From Mycoplasma zalophidermidis (GTDB taxonomy: Bacteria; Bacillota_I; Bacilli_A; Mycoplasmatales; Metamycoplasmataceae), in contig NZ_JAHMHK010000001.1 of assembly GCF_018913985.1 (NCBI RefSeq), forward strand, positions 124,001-188,000: DNA of 64,000 nucleotides. Reading direction: 5' to 3'. Both the position numbers and the translations under genes were made by a program. Below, piece by piece: positions 22,174 through 33,152 of this stretch. Below the pieces are notes generated by a model. That model searched no databases. It was not told the DNA's origin and was given only the letters and a program-made list of their open reading frames with translations. Numbering within the stretch: position 1 is the stretch's first letter; every line of letters begins with the position of its first letter.

Positions 22174-23604
22174 TTAGTAAGCGCGTGCAAAAATCACAAA
22201 ACGTTTTGTAATACGATGGCACGTAATACATGGTTTCATTTTTTCGTCTCTTTCCATTGATTTGGGAATACAACGTGCGGTAGCACCTGTTTCAGCTTTA
22301 ATTTCTTCCTCTTCTTCGTCATGACAACAGAAAGGAGCTAAAACGAATTTAGATTTAGAAATTTGATCCGCAAATTCCTCGTATGTGTCAACGGCAACAA
22401 TATTTTTGTCTAATCTTTCTTTTGCTGTTGCGTATAGATTATTGTGAATGTCATTAAGTAAAGTTTTTACTTCTTTTTTAACTTGATTGATTGGCATTAC
22501 AATTTTATCTAGAGTGTCTCTACGAACTATTGTTACCATATTGTTTTCAAGGTCTCTAGGACCAATTTCAATTCTTAGTGGCGTGCCTTGGATTTCAGAA
22601 TTAGAAGCTTTAAATCCAGGGTTTTTATCGGAATTATCTAATCTTACTCTATAGATTCTTCCTAAATCTTTAACTAATTGTTTTGCTACTTCACTTACTT
22701 TTGGGTTTTTAGATGCAAACAATTCAAGAATATCAATTTGTGTTGGTGCAATTCTAGGCGGAATAATTATTCCTCTATTATCACCATGGGTCATAATAAT
22801 TGCTCCCAACAATCGAGTAGAAACACCCCATGATGTCTGATAAGCAAATTGAATATTGTTATTTTCATCCTTAAAAGTAATTTCAAAAGGTTTTGAAAAA
22901 TTTTGAGCAAGATAGTGGCTGGTGCCTGCTTGTAAGGCTCTGCCGTCCTTCATCATAGCTTCCACTGTATATGTGCTACATGCTCCTGCAAATTTTTCTT
23001 TAGGTGTTTTCTTACCGACAATTACAGGGATCGCTAAGTAATTTTTAAGAAATTTTGCATAAAGTGAAATCATTATTCTTGTTAATTGACGCGCCTCCAT
23101 TGCATTATTATGACATGTGTGACCTTCTTGTCATAAAAATTCCCGACTTCTTAAAAATGGGTTAGTTGTTTTTTCTCAACGAATAACATTCGCTCATTGA
23201 TTATAAATAATCGGTAGATCCTTGTAAGATTCAATTGAGTTTTTAAATAAATCAGCAAATAATACTTCTGATGTTGGTCTAACAAAAACCTTTTCTTCTA
23301 ATTTAGCTTCTCCAACTTGTGTAATAGTTGCTAACTCAGGGTTAAACCCTTCTATATGATCTTTTTCTTTGTTAAATAATCTTTCAGGTATTAACAAAGG
23401 AAGATAAACGTTTTGAACTCCTTGTTGTTTAAATTCTTCATTTAAGTATTTTTGAATCAACTCTCAAATACCAAATGAATTAGGCTTAAAGACTAATGTA
23501 CCTTTTAATGGTCCATACGCAATTAGGTTGCCTTGTTTTACGACATCGGTGTATCACTTCGCAAAGTCTTTTTCTAATGGTGTAATTTTATCTAATTCTT
23601 TCAT
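22174..23604 (-). CDS. proS: Proline--tRNA ligase (short, archaeal/eukaryal type)
   Basis: ProRS charges tRNA-Pro. At 476 residues it is the short form without the large editing insertion. Class II motifs are visible: motif 2 around VRPTSEVLFADLF, and RIEIGPRDLENNMVTI in the anticodon-binding part. The zinc-binding-like C-terminal region CCHDEEEEE and CITCHR is characteristic of this subgroup. The start ATG at 23604 lies 6 bases after a TATAAT box (23611-23616) without an SD, so it is likely leaderless. TGA codons at about 23170-23195 and 23460 are Trp. Confidence 0.95.
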
Positions 23605-23610
23605 AAATTC

Positions 23611-23616
23611 ATTATA
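23611..23616 (-). promoter_or_regulatory. -10 box of proS, leaderless spacing
   Basis: TATAAT on the minus strand ends exactly 6 bases before the proS ATG; no SD is present. Confidence 0.6.
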
Positions 23617-23644
23617 TATACTTTTTTGAAAAACTTAATATTTT

Positions 23645-23691
23645 TATTAAAAAAATGTGTTTTCAATCGCTTTTGCAAAAAAACACATTTT
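23645..23691 (-). terminator. Terminator of the pepP-ALDH transcript
   Basis: An 11-bp outer stem (AAATGTGTTTT class) pairs with AAAACACATTT across a loop that folds further (GCAAAAGC). The minus strand continues with seven Ts. The ALDH stop codon (23690-23692) lies at the stem base. Confidence 0.85.
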
Positions 23692-25033
23692 ATTTAATAA
23701 TTTTCTTTAAAATTTTCAGTTTTAATTCAGAATACGGATGCTCACTCAATTCAGTAGAAAATCAAGTTCTCCGATAATAACTGACTGAATTTGAAAATTC
23801 TAAAAATCCAGCATATCCCCGACTGCGTCCATGTCCTGATGCTCCGACACCACCAAAAGGTAAATAATGGTTAGCTAACTGAACCATTAAATCGTTAATT
23901 ACTAAAGCACCAGTGCGTATATTTTTAAAAACTTCATCGACAAATTTTTTTTCTTTTGTAAAAACATAAGTTGCTAATGGTTCTGATTTTTCAGAAATCT
24001 TGCGGACTATTTCTGAAAAATCTTGATACTCAATAACAGGTAACAATGGGCCAAATACTTCCTGCTTCATAATTTTATTATTTCAATCAGAAATGAACGC
24101 TTTTGGCAAAATTTGAGTATCAGTGTATTGAACGTTGACATCATTGGGAATTAAACCCATAATTCTTTTGTGATGTTCCTCGCTAATTATTTTAGGATAA
24201 TTCTCAAGTTTATCTAATTTTGCATTTATGTAATCTTGACAATATTCTATAAATTTAGTTCCTTTATTTTTAGGAACAACAATATAGTCTGGAGCAACAC
24301 AAGTTTGACCGCTATTTATAAACTTAGCAGTCATAATTTTATTGGCTGCATTCCTTAAGTCTGCACTATCATCTAGAATAACTGGACATTTACCACCGAG
24401 CTCAAGAGTTATTGGAGTGTGAAACCTAGAAACTTGTTCAGTGATTAACTTCCCTACACGTTCCGAACCAGTGAAAAAGACGAAATCGAATTTATTTTTT
24501 AACATCTCTTTAACATCATTAACGTCAGAACTCATAACATATACCTTATCTGTTTTTAAATCTTCATTAATAATTTTCATTATCAAACTAGAAGAATGTT
24601 TTGATAGTTCAGATGTCTTTATTATCACTCTATTCCCAGCTGCTATAGCAGAAATTAAAGGCATAAATGTTAAATAAAATGGATAATTTCAAGGACTAAT
24701 AATTAGACAATGCCCCAATGCCTGTTGAATAATTTTAGAAGCACCAGAAAATAAAGCTAATGGTGTTTTAACTTTTTTAGGTTTCATTCATTTTTTTAGA
24801 TTTTTAAGTACAAATCTAATTTCATTCAAAATTAAACCAATTTCAGAAAAATAAACTTCATTCTCATGTTTGTTTAAGTCTTTTTTTAAAGAAAAGTTTA
24901 TATTGTTAATGTTTTCTTTAATTATTGATTTTATTTTTTTAAGAATTGAAACACGTTCTTCATAGGAAATGAAAGGTGTCTTTAAAACGTCGTCCCTCTG
25001 AGATTCATATTTTAACAAATCTTCTTGTTTCAT
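23690..25033 (-). CDS. Aldehyde dehydrogenase family protein (ALDH3-like)
   Basis: This 447-residue NAD(P)-dependent aldehyde dehydrogenase oxidises an aldehyde to an acid. Key residues are present: SPWNYPFYL (cofactor-binding region), FFTGSERVGK, the general-base Glu in LELGGKCP, and the catalytic Cys in NSGQTCVAPDY. The length and C-terminal VSYYRRTW segment favour ALDH class 3 over GapN, but the physiological substrate is unknown. The TGA codons at about 23764 and 24786 are Trp. It starts 6 bases after pepP and is cotranscribed with it. Confidence 0.9.
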
Positions 25034-25039
25034 AAATTA

Positions 25040-26101
25040 TTAAGATCTTTCTTCTGGTTTAGAAAAGACATAATGTCCCGTTTCCGTGACTAAGACATCA
25101 TCTTCATTTCTAGCACCGCCAAGACCCTCAATATAAATTCCAGGTTCAACTGTGATGACCATACCAGGTTCTAAGATGTAATCATAACCTCTAGAACTTA
25201 CATATGGCAATTCATGAACATCAATACCCAAACCATGACCAGTACCGTGAACAAAATACTCACCGTAACCAGCGTTATTGATGTAGTCACGACAAATTTT
25301 ATCGATGGTGCTTGCTTTAATGCCGGGCTTAACTGCATCTCTACCAGCTTTAGCAGCTTCTAAAACAATGTCTAAAATTTCTTTTGCTTTTGGATTGTTA
25401 ATGTTAACCTTACCATTTTCGTCAGGCATAATAATTGTTCTGGTGATGTCAGCAGAATACCCTTTATACAAAGCTCCGAAATCAATCTTTAATAAATCAC
25501 CGGCAACTAATTTTCTATCTGTTGGGTGATGGTGAGGTTCAGCTGAAGAAGGTCCTGTAGCAACAATCTCATCAAAACTTTCTTTCTCGGCACCATTTAA
25601 CTTCATTAAATAATTTAATTTCGCAGCCACTTCCTTTTCAGTCATGCCTGGTTTTATTCATTTATAAAGTTCTTTAAGAGCTTCTAAAGAAATATCTATT
25701 GATTTTTGCATTATTTCAATTTCTTCATTTGATTTTAAAATACGTAATTCTTGACCACGGATGAAAACTTCTTCGGTTGGATTAATTATGCTTTGTAAAT
25801 ATTTGTGTGTTTGAAGGTTTAAATAATCTTCCTCAAAAGCAACTTTGTTGTATTTTTTTTCTGCAAAAAAATCTTTCAGAGAAGTTCCGACCAATAAGTG
25901 AATATTAACATTTTTAGCATTATTGCGAGCAAATTCAATGTATCTTCCATCGACAAATAAATGCGCTTCGTTTCTCTCAATAATTACATACCCATCAGTT
26001 GTTTGAATGCCGGTTAATCATAATCTGGTTTGCGGCGCTTCCGACACGATAGCGTCAATATTGTGTTCTTTAAACACTTTGTCCAAATACTTTCTATTCA
26101 T
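25040..26101 (-). CDS. pepP: M24 family Xaa-Pro aminopeptidase
   Basis: A 353-residue metallopeptidase of the pita-bread fold that trims N-terminal residues before proline, helping a peptide-scavenging parasite. Metal ligands are the two Asp in LLKIDFGALYKGYSADITRT, the His in FVHGTGHGLGIDVHE, and Glu residues in TVEPGIYIEGLGGARNEDD. The SD AAAGGAG is 5 bases before the ATG at 26101. TGA codons near 25656 and in the N-terminal part are Trp. Cotranscribed with ALDH downstream and possibly era upstream. Confidence 0.93.
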
Positions 26102-26111
26102 ATTTTCTCCT

Positions 26112-26981
26112 TTAATATCCCATTTTCTTTAAAAATTTAGGATCATTTATCCATTTATCAGCTATTTTAACTTTTAGACGCAAATCGACTTTAGCACCAA
26201 ATAGCATCGACATACGTTTACGGGCATTAATGCCTATATTTTTTATCATTTGCCCATCTTTACCAATAACCATTCCTTTTTGTGAAGGTTTTTTTACAAA
26301 AATTAGGGCTTCGATATTAATTTGATTTTCATTTTCAATAAATTCACTGACCTCAACAGCAATTGAGTGAGGAAGTTCTTCACGAAGCAATTTCATTGCT
26401 GAAACTCTAATTATTTCTTTAGCCATAAATCTCATTGATTTATCAGTTATAAAATCCTCATCATAATATGGTTCCCCATCGTAACAATATGATTTCAATT
26501 CCTCTATTAAACTCTTAATTGAAGAGATATTATCGGTTGAAATACTGTATATTTTTTCAAAACCAAATGATCTTAATTCTTCAACTTTAGCCAATAAAAT
26601 ATCTGGCGATTTGGCTAAGTCCACTTTTGAAATAACAGCTATTTTATTTTTTTGATTTTGTATTTTCTCTAAAATTACCTTATCTCCCGCCCCGATATTT
26701 TCATTTACAGGCGAAAGAAATAAGATACAGTCAATATCCTTCAATGAATTGTACGCATTCTTGTTTAATGATTCGCCTAATTTATTTAATGGTTTGTGTA
26801 TTCCAGGAGTATCAACAAAGACAATTTGGTAACCAGGTTCATTATAAACACCATTAATTTGATCTCTTGTTGTTTGTGGTATGTTGGAAACTATAGCAAG
26901 TTCATAGTTTAAAATTTGGTTCAGTAACGATGATTTACCAACATTTGGTCTTCCGATAATGGTTACAATACTTACCTTCAT
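26112..26981 (-). CDS. era: GTPase Era
   Basis: Era is an essential GTPase that binds the 3' end of 16S rRNA and helps mature the small subunit. The 289 residues include GRPNVGKSSL (G1), DTPGIH (G3), SKVD (G4) and a C-terminal KH domain with GKDGQMIKNIG. Its ATG overlaps the cdd stop by one base (TAATG), so translation is coupled. The cdd-era and ybeY order is the common ybeY-(dgkA)-cdd-era arrangement of Firmicutes, here without dgkA. Confidence 0.97.
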   Translation of the reverse strand: MKVSIVTIIGRPNVGKSSLLNQILNYELAIVSNIPQTTRDQINGVYNEPGYQIVFVDTPGIHKPLNKLGESLNKNAYNSLKDIDCILFLSPVNENIGAGDKVILEKIQNQKNKIAVISKVDLAKSPDILLAKVEELRSFGFEKIYSISTDNISSIKSLIEELKSYCYDGEPYYDEDFITDKSMRFMAKEIIRVSAMKLLREELPHSIAVEVSEFIENENQINIEALIFVKKPSQKGMVIGKDGQMIKNIGINARKRMSMLFGAKVDLRLKVKIADKWINDPKFLKKMGY

Positions 26982-27373
26982 TACTTAATTTGCTCACTTC
27001 TAATTGGTAAAGGTACTAATTCAACTAATTTGAATGTTTTAACTACATCCCCCTCACCATTGTATAAGTGAACTAATGCATCATCTTGCATAAATTCAGT
27101 CAATACTTGTCTACAACCAGCACATGGTGAAACCACACCAGCCCCAGACGAAATAATGTGAATTTCCTTAAATGTTCCTACCACTGCGCCGTGTGCAACT
27201 GAACCAAACAAAGCTGAACGTTCAGCACATAATCCAGATGGAAAAGCAGCATTTTCGACGTTAACGCCTGGTCATTCTCTCCCTTCTGCATCAATTGCGA
27301 CGGCCGCCACTTTAAAGCGTGATCAAGGGCAGTATGAATACTGTAAAAGTGATTTTAATTTTTTTACGTCCAT
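26981..27373 (-). CDS. cdd: Cytidine deaminase
   Basis: Cdd converts cytidine and deoxycytidine to uridine forms for nucleoside salvage. The 130 residues show the zinc site: ENAAFPSGLCAERSALF (Cys and catalytic Glu) and SPCAGCRQVL (two Cys). Two TGA codons (27272 and 27321 regions) are Trp, in SRFKVAAV and EGREWPG. An SD, GAGAGGAA, is 6 bases before the ATG. It starts 2 bases after ybeY ends, and its stop fuses with the era start. Confidence 0.96.
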
Positions 27374-27375
27374 TT

Positions 27376-27831
27376 TTATTCCTCTCTTGTAATACCTAAT
27401 GGGTTGAATATACTATCAACCATTTTGTCCATTTCAACTTTTTCGATTTCCGTTTCATGATCATAACCCATTAAATGAATTAATCCGTGAGCAAATAAAT
27501 AACAATACTCTCTTCTCACAGAGTGATTAAATTCAATGGCTTGAGACTCAACTTTTTCGTGACTAATAATTAATTCACCAATCGGTAAAATCGGTAATTC
27601 ATTATAGAAGTCATCATTTCCAAAATCAAATGACAAAATATCGGTTGCGTAATCCTTACCGCGGTATTTTTTGTTTAATTTTTTGATTTTTTGATTATTT
27701 ACTATCGAAACATCCAAAACAATTGTTTTATCGATATTAAAATAATCTTGTAGATTCCTTAATATTTGTTTGTATTCATTTTCAAAATGGAACGATGTAC
27801 CATTTTCAATATTAATATTAATTTCAACCAT
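27376..27831 (-). CDS. ybeY: Endoribonuclease YbeY
   Basis: YbeY is a metal-dependent endoribonuclease needed for 16S rRNA 3'-end maturation and ribosome quality control. The catalytic zinc motif HGLIHLMGYDHE has all three His. The 151-residue length is normal with the ATG at 27831; an in-frame extension upstream to 27918 has no support. A TATAAT (27838-27843) lies 6 bases before this ATG with no SD, so the mRNA is probably leaderless and begins the ybeY-cdd-era-pepP-ALDH series. Confidence 0.95.
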   Translation of the reverse strand: MVEININIENGTSFHFENEYKQILRNLQDYFNIDKTIVLDVSIVNNQKIKKLNKKYRGKDYATDILSFDFGNDDFYNELPILPIGELIISHEKVESQAIEFNHSVRREYCYLFAHGLIHLMGYDHETEIEKVEMDKMVDSIFNPLGITREE

Positions 27832-27837
27832 ATGTAA

Positions 27838-27843
27838 ATTATA
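27838..27843 (-). promoter_or_regulatory. -10 box of ybeY, leaderless spacing
   Basis: TATAAT on the minus strand, 6 bases from the ATG. It separates the ribosome/salvage operon from the exporter genes upstream, whose last stop codon is only 10 bases away. Confidence 0.6.
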
Positions 27844-27853
27844 TAATAATGAC

Positions 27854-28246
27854 CTAATACTCCATTGATATAAAATTAGATAAAATCGAACCTTTGTCAT
27901 AGTATAGTACACCTTCAATATGCGTGTTTGAAATTAGTCTCATATTTCGTGGTAATTTGTAAAAAGTAACTAAAACATTTTCATTTATTTTTTTAACTGC
28001 ACTTACCTTTAATAGGTAGATTTTATTATCATAGTTTATTGATATTTCTTTATTTTTTTCAATATAGAATAAAGACCTTTCAGGAGCTAATAGCACTAAA
28101 TTCTTCTTTTCATCAACAATGAAATTAATCTTAATAGTTTTTTCAATCTTATATGTTAACACGAAGTATAAAACAAAAATGGATAATAGGGTTATAGCAG
28201 CCAAGTATAGTCAAAATCACTTAGTTAATTTTGTTAATTTTGTCAA
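27854..28246 (-). CDS. Small single-span membrane protein, C39 exporter partner, TTG start
   Basis: The 130-residue protein has a basic N-terminus (a TKL repeat), one transmembrane segment (residues about 12-32) and an outside domain rich in beta strands. I do not recognise a family. It is read from TTG at 28246, because an ideal SD (AAGGAGG) stands 6 bases upstream and the frame is closed by a TAG just 5' of it. Two TGA codons (28211, 28217) encode Trp in the membrane segment. Its start overlaps the end of the C39 exporter gene by 26 bases. By position it resembles a shortened membrane-fusion or accessory protein of a bacteriocin-type exporter; this is inference. Confidence 0.7.
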
Positions 28247-30281
28247 AATCTACCTCCTTGTTTACATGCACATATTTTTTATTATGGTTGATTTCAATAA
28301 AGAAAGCATCTTTTTGATATTCTTTTATTTTTCGAATCATCAATTTAAATATTTTTTCATCAACATTATCAAAAGCCTCATCTAACATTATAAGTCTATA
28401 TTTTTTAGTAAATAGTTTAAGCAGCACAATAAATTGTTTTTGACCCTTAGAAATGTTAGAACCATTATTAACTAGTTCTGTATTTAAATTCAACCTTAAT
28501 AATTCCATTAATTCATCCAATTTATATTTTTTAATATTTTCCAATAATGTTTCTTGATTTTGTTTATTATTTGATGTAATAAATTCAATAATATTGAAAG
28601 ATGGTAGATACGGATCAGAAGTTATCAAAATCGAATTTTCTTTAAGATTTTCATTATCTATAAAATCGAGATCTATATCGTTAATCCTAATTTGACCTAA
28701 TCAATTGCAAATTCTGTAATTTAGCAAATTTAATAAAGTGGTTTTTCCACTACCGTTAGAGCCTATAATTTGAGTATTTTTTGCTAATACTAAACTTTTA
28801 ATGTTTAGAATTTTTTTGCCATAATCATACCCGAAATTAATATCGGTTAATTCAATTTTGTCTATATTTTCAATTTCAACCCCTTCACTTTTTATTTTAG
28901 ATTCGTTTAGATTTAAAATAAAATTTACCATTTGAATATGTTTATTAACAATATTTTTCATCATTGTTATTGCGGTTAATGAAGTAATGGGTTGTACAAA
29001 ATAATTTAATGTTGTAAGAACCATTACTAATGTACCAACCGTTAAAGAATTCTTGAAAATTAATAGACACCCTGTAAACACAATAATCATCCCCAAATTT
29101 CCAATTACCAAATCAACAAGTAAATTGTTCGAATTTTTTTTATTAAACATTGAATAATCTGCATTCATACTTTTAAGCATCTTTTCCCTTCTTCTTAACT
29201 CTTTATAATTTTGATCAAGAGAAGAATTAAAAGTATTTAGTGTAAATATAACATCTAAATCTGATTGTGCTTTTTGATGGGTTTTTGAAATAAAGTCATT
29301 ATATTTTCTATTAATATGCATTTGAAAAATAACATTTGTAAAAACAGCAAATATTAAGAATATTAAAATCATCAAAAATAATAAATAATTCAATCAGATT
29401 AGTAAAACACAACTAACAACAATTGACGCTGTTTCTATAAAAAAAGAATAAACAAAATTAGCTTTATAATTTGCGATAAAATTAATATAACTAGCCCTCT
29501 TTATTAGTTCGTTATGTGTCATTTTATTCAATTCATTAATCGGCAATCTTTGAATTTTCAAATAAAAATTCTCAGAAATTTCTAACTCGATTTTATTGGA
29601 TAACTTTCTTATAATTATGTCTTTTATCGAAGAATTTATAAATCGGAGAATATTTATTCATAAAAATGAAATAAATAAAACAGTTAATGTTTTAACTAAA
29701 TTATTGGGTAAGACATAATCAAAAGTTAGTTTTACAAAAAATGAAGAACTAAATGTTAATATAACCGATAAAACGGCAAGTAATAATAAACCGAATGTTT
29801 GTTTTGTAAATGTAAACATTGAACTAACTTTGTCTTCAATTTCATTTATGGTTTTTTTGTTTTTTGAATTATCCAATTTATAAGCAAAAATGATTACATT
29901 TTGGTAAATAGATTTAAACTCTTCAAAAGAAAGTTTATTTCTACCACCAATATTAGAATCTTGTACCACTAAACATTTATGCGTAATTTTCTCTACTATT
30001 AAATAGTGTGCTAACCCATTATTTTTAACTAATACTAAAAAAGGGAAATCAATTCTATTAATATTTTTAATTGAATCAAAATCTGCATTATATGAATCAA
30101 GTTTTACTCCGTGTTGCGTTGCAATTTCACTCAAGTTCGCTAAATTTATCCCTTGTGAAGTATAGTGTGCTTTAAGTTTTAAATAATTTATATCAACATA
30201 TTCTTTATTTAACTTCATAAAAAGATATTGCAAAACGTGCAAACCACAGTCTTTAGAATCATATTGTTTTGTAATTTTCAT
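28221..30281 (-). CDS. C39 peptidase-containing ABC exporter
   Basis: The 686-residue protein has the bacteriocin-exporter architecture. First comes an N-terminal C39 cysteine peptidase (residues about 1-135) with catalytic Cys in DSKDCGLHVLQYL, His in NGLAHYLIVEK and Asp in VVQDSN. A transmembrane domain follows (about 160-430). The ATPase domain has Walker A IGSNGSGKTTL, signature NISKGQKQF and Walker B RLIMLDEAFDN. Such proteins cleave double-glycine leaders while exporting peptides. The ATPase signature is atypical (SKGQ). No leader peptide gene is visible nearby. There is no SD; a weak TAATAA box lies 5 bases before the ATG. Confidence 0.9.
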
Positions 30282-30352
30282 ATCATTTATTAGCAGAAAA
30301 GTGGTTGCTTTTTAAAAAACGGAAAAAATTAATAAAAACGGATACTTTTTAC

Positions 30353-30375
30353 TATAATAATCATAAATGTAAGGA
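30353..30375 (+). promoter_or_regulatory. rpiB promoter and SD
   Basis: TATAAT at 30353-30358 is followed by AAGGAG at 30371-30376 just before the ATG at 30381. Confidence 0.55.
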
Positions 30376-30380
30376 GAATT

Positions 30381-30824
30381 ATGAGTAAAAAAATAGTAGC
30401 TATGGCTAGCGACCACGGTGGTTGCAAATTAAAAAATGAATTAATTAGTTATATCAATGAACTTGGATATGAAGTTGTAGATTTAGGCCCAGCCGATTCA
30501 TCAACTTCTGTTTCTTACTCACTACAGGGTCATAAATTAGCCAATTATATGAAAGAACATAAAGTGAGTTTTGGATTAGGATTTTGTGGAACAGGTTTAG
30601 GTATTTCATATGCACTAAATCGTCACCATGGAATTCGTGCTGCGAGAATTACTAGTGTCGAAGATGCTCACTTAGCAAAACAACACAATAATGCCAATGT
30701 TCTAGTTTTGGGCGGAAGACAAGTACCACTTGATGAAGCTAAAGCAATGATTAAGGAATATATCAACACCGAATTTGAGGGCGGTAGACACCAAAATCGT
30801 ATTGATGATATAGAGAACTTTTAA
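30381..30824 (+). CDS. rpiB: Ribose-5-phosphate isomerase B
   Basis: RpiB interconverts ribose-5-phosphate and ribulose-5-phosphate in the non-oxidative pentose phosphate route. The 147 residues start with ASDHGGCKLK and contain the active-site FCGTGLGISYALNR and the His-rich NRHHGIR. The C-terminal EFEGGRHQNRID is typical. Single gene with SD and terminator. Confidence 0.96.
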   Translation: MSKKIVAMASDHGGCKLKNELISYINELGYEVVDLGPADSSTSVSYSLQGHKLANYMKEHKVSFGLGFCGTGLGISYALNRHHGIRAARITSVEDAHLAKQHNNANVLVLGGRQVPLDEAKAMIKEYINTEFEGGRHQNRIDDIENF

Positions 30825-30848
30825 ACAAAGTGCTGACTTTGTTTTTTT
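30823..30848 (+). terminator. Terminator of rpiB
   Basis: An 8-bp stem AAACAAAG/CTTTGTTT with a 6-base loop is followed by Ts. Confidence 0.9.
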
Positions 30849-30880
30849 ATAAACTTACTATCATCAAAAATCTATGGGAG

Positions 30881-30886
30881 TATAAT
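30881..30886 (+). promoter_or_regulatory. -10 box of the AEC carrier gene
   Basis: TATAAT lies 8 bases before the ATG at 30895. A GGGAG just 5' of it is too far from the ATG to be an SD. Confidence 0.55.
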
Positions 30887-30894
30887 CAATAATT

Positions 30895-32208
30895 ATGCGT
30901 GAAGTGTTTATATCTACTATAACCAACTCTAACCTCATTGGTGTATGTATTGCGAGCATTTTATTGATATCAATAGGTTATTTGTTCACTAAATTTGGAA
31001 TTTTAAAATCATCTTGAATTAACTCTTTTACTAAAATTATTCTTGAAATTTCAGTTCCAGCAATAGCTCTAAAAGGATTTATGTCGAGCATTTCCCTTAA
31101 TAAGCTCAAAGAGCAAGCATGAATATTGTTGTTATCGCTCCTTTTTTACATAATTCTTTGCTTTTTTGTTTGATTATGAGTTAAATTTGATTGAAAACTA
31201 CCAAAATTAGTTAAAAATGCTTCAAACAAAACTATGCTAGGCACAATTTCAGCCACTACGAATAATGATGTGCCAAAAGAACGCGCATTAATGATGTTTA
31301 TACTGATAATTTTTGGGGCTACAGCCACATTTGGATTGCCTGTAATTAGCGAATTTTATCAAGGAACATCGCATCAAGCCGGAGCAATAATTAGTGTAAG
31401 TATGTGGAACATTCCGCAAAGAATAACTTTATATACATTTGTTTTTGTTATTATCTCTGGTATTAAAATGAATAAAGATAACTTTAAACAAACATGTAAA
31501 AAGTTAGCAACCAATTCAACATTAATGATTACGATTTTAGGTTTATTTTTATGATTAACTCAGTTAATTCCAGGATTAGGAAACTCAACAAAGGATATTG
31601 ACCCTATTCCAATTGATGTTTTCGCGAAACAAATAGACGGTGTTAATTATTTCGACACAATAGAAGTTGTTAAGAAAGCAAAATTTGGTACTAATTTCAA
31701 CTCTATTTATATTGCAAAAGACTCAAGCAAATACATTTTTGATGTCTCTAAAAATCTTTACATAGCAACCAATATCGAACCTACTGGATGAATGGATTTT
31801 CACACAACCATACCTTATGTAAATAATGTTGTTTTAACATTATCACGTTTATGTACACCGCTTGTCTGATTAACAGTTGGTATGAAAATGAGTGAAAAAC
31901 GCCTTAGAGAAGTTTTTACGGATAAATATGTTTGGTTATACACATTTATAAAACTAATCATTGTTCCGCTAATCATGCTTGGAATCATGTATTCATTCTA
32001 TACTGCTAAAAAAATACCAGCCGAAGTTTGTTTAACTATTGTTGTTGTTAGCGTAACGCCTCCGGGAACGGTTCCTGCTGCTCTATCATTAATGTATAAT
32101 AAAGCACCAAACTTCACTGCGAGAGCTTCGGCGCTTTCAACAATAATGTCAATAATTCTAATTCCAGTCTTCATTGTACTTTGTGAATTTATATTTAAAT
32201 TAACATAA
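30895..32208 (+). CDS. AEC (auxin efflux carrier) family transporter
   Basis: A 437-residue membrane protein with about ten transmembrane segments in two halves, typical of AEC carriers, which in bacteria often move malate or other small organic acids. The first half includes GYLFTKFGILKSSWINSF and SVPAIALKGFMSS; the second half includes TIVVVSVTPPGTVPAALSL. An insert of about 90 residues between the halves (residues 235-310) is hydrophilic. Many TGA codons (31016, 31121, 31175, 31181, 31193 and others) are Trp. The substrate is not known. Confidence 0.87.
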
Positions 32209-32230
32209 CAGCGTCAAAGGCTGTTTTTTA
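32207..32230 (+). terminator. Terminator of the AEC carrier gene
   Basis: A perfect 6-bp stem AACAGC/GCTGTT, 7-base loop, then a T run; it begins at the end of the stop codon. Confidence 0.85.
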
Positions 32231-32344
32231 ATTAAATTTTGAAAATAATTATCAAAACAACTACTATAAATGGATACTTTTCACATTTTCCCTTAAATCA
32301 AGGTCTTGACTCTGTAGTTTGGATGGCAATTAATATTTTATGGA

Positions 32345-32385
32345 TATAATTTCAGTATAGTATAAAAAAAGTTTAAATGGAGGAA
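32345..32385 (+). promoter_or_regulatory. Promoter and SD of the three-gene cassette
   Basis: TATAAT at 32345-32350, with a second TATAGT-like box shortly after, is followed by TGGAGG just before the ATG at 32388. No clear -35 box. The preceding 32231-32344 shows nothing else. Confidence 0.5.
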
Positions 32386-32387
32386 AT

Positions 32388-33152
32388 ATGCTAACAATTT
32401 ATCAAAATGAAAATGTAAACGCGGTTGCAATCGAGTTAGATATCTATAAATTTAAAAATGAAATTGATACTTTGAAGAAAGAATTTGAAGAAAATATTTC
32501 AAAATTAAAAATGAAAGAAAATTATGGACTCATAAATTATTCATTATTTACAATTCAGCGCAAGAGTCAAAGTGTCTTTACAGCTGAGGGAAAATATGAT
32601 ATAAATCACTTTGTGGACCAAAACGATTTTAATAAAATTAGCAATAAAATTGATATATGTTTTAAATCATGATATGACTTTCATAATGCAATCGGTGGAT
32701 CTATTAACTACGTAATTGATTTATTGCAAAAAGCTGATCCGCTTTGATACGCGGCAGATGCCTTAGGAAATAACTTATCGCATTTGAATATTGATTCTAT
32801 ACCGGAGCTACAAGTCGCGTTACAAGGAGGAGTTTTGGTTTGCACGCTTTTAGGTCAACTTCAAAACTTAAAAGAATATAATTCTTATTCCAAAGCATTT
32901 GTTATCCAAATATTCGGAAAATTAACAAACATTGCCGAATCAAAAGATATAATATTAATAATGAATTCATTGGAGGAGGCACAAAGAGCTTTAAATAATG
33001 TCACTTCCAAATGGAATAACTTCATTTCACTAAAAATCTCAAAATCTAAAGTAAATCGGGTTTACGATACAGTAAAAACGATTTATGAAATTGCGTATGA
33101 AAAACTAATGGAATATAACAGAGATATTATGTGAGGTACAACATGTTATTAA
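32388..33152 (+). CDS. Hypothetical helical protein, first gene of cassette
   Basis: I do not recognise this 254-residue protein. It is predicted soluble except for a mildly hydrophobic stretch (ALQGGVLVCTLLGQL) and looks mainly helical. A possible coiled coil covers residues about 15-45 (YKFKNEIDTLKKEFEENISKL). Two TGA codons (32670 and 32745) plus one near the end (33132) are Trp; the frame ends at TAA 33150-33152. It has the only SD and promoter of the cassette, and the next gene starts inside it (10-base overlap). The size and helix-rich N-terminus recall secreted WXG/LXG-type proteins, but no motif is convincing. Confidence 0.75.
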
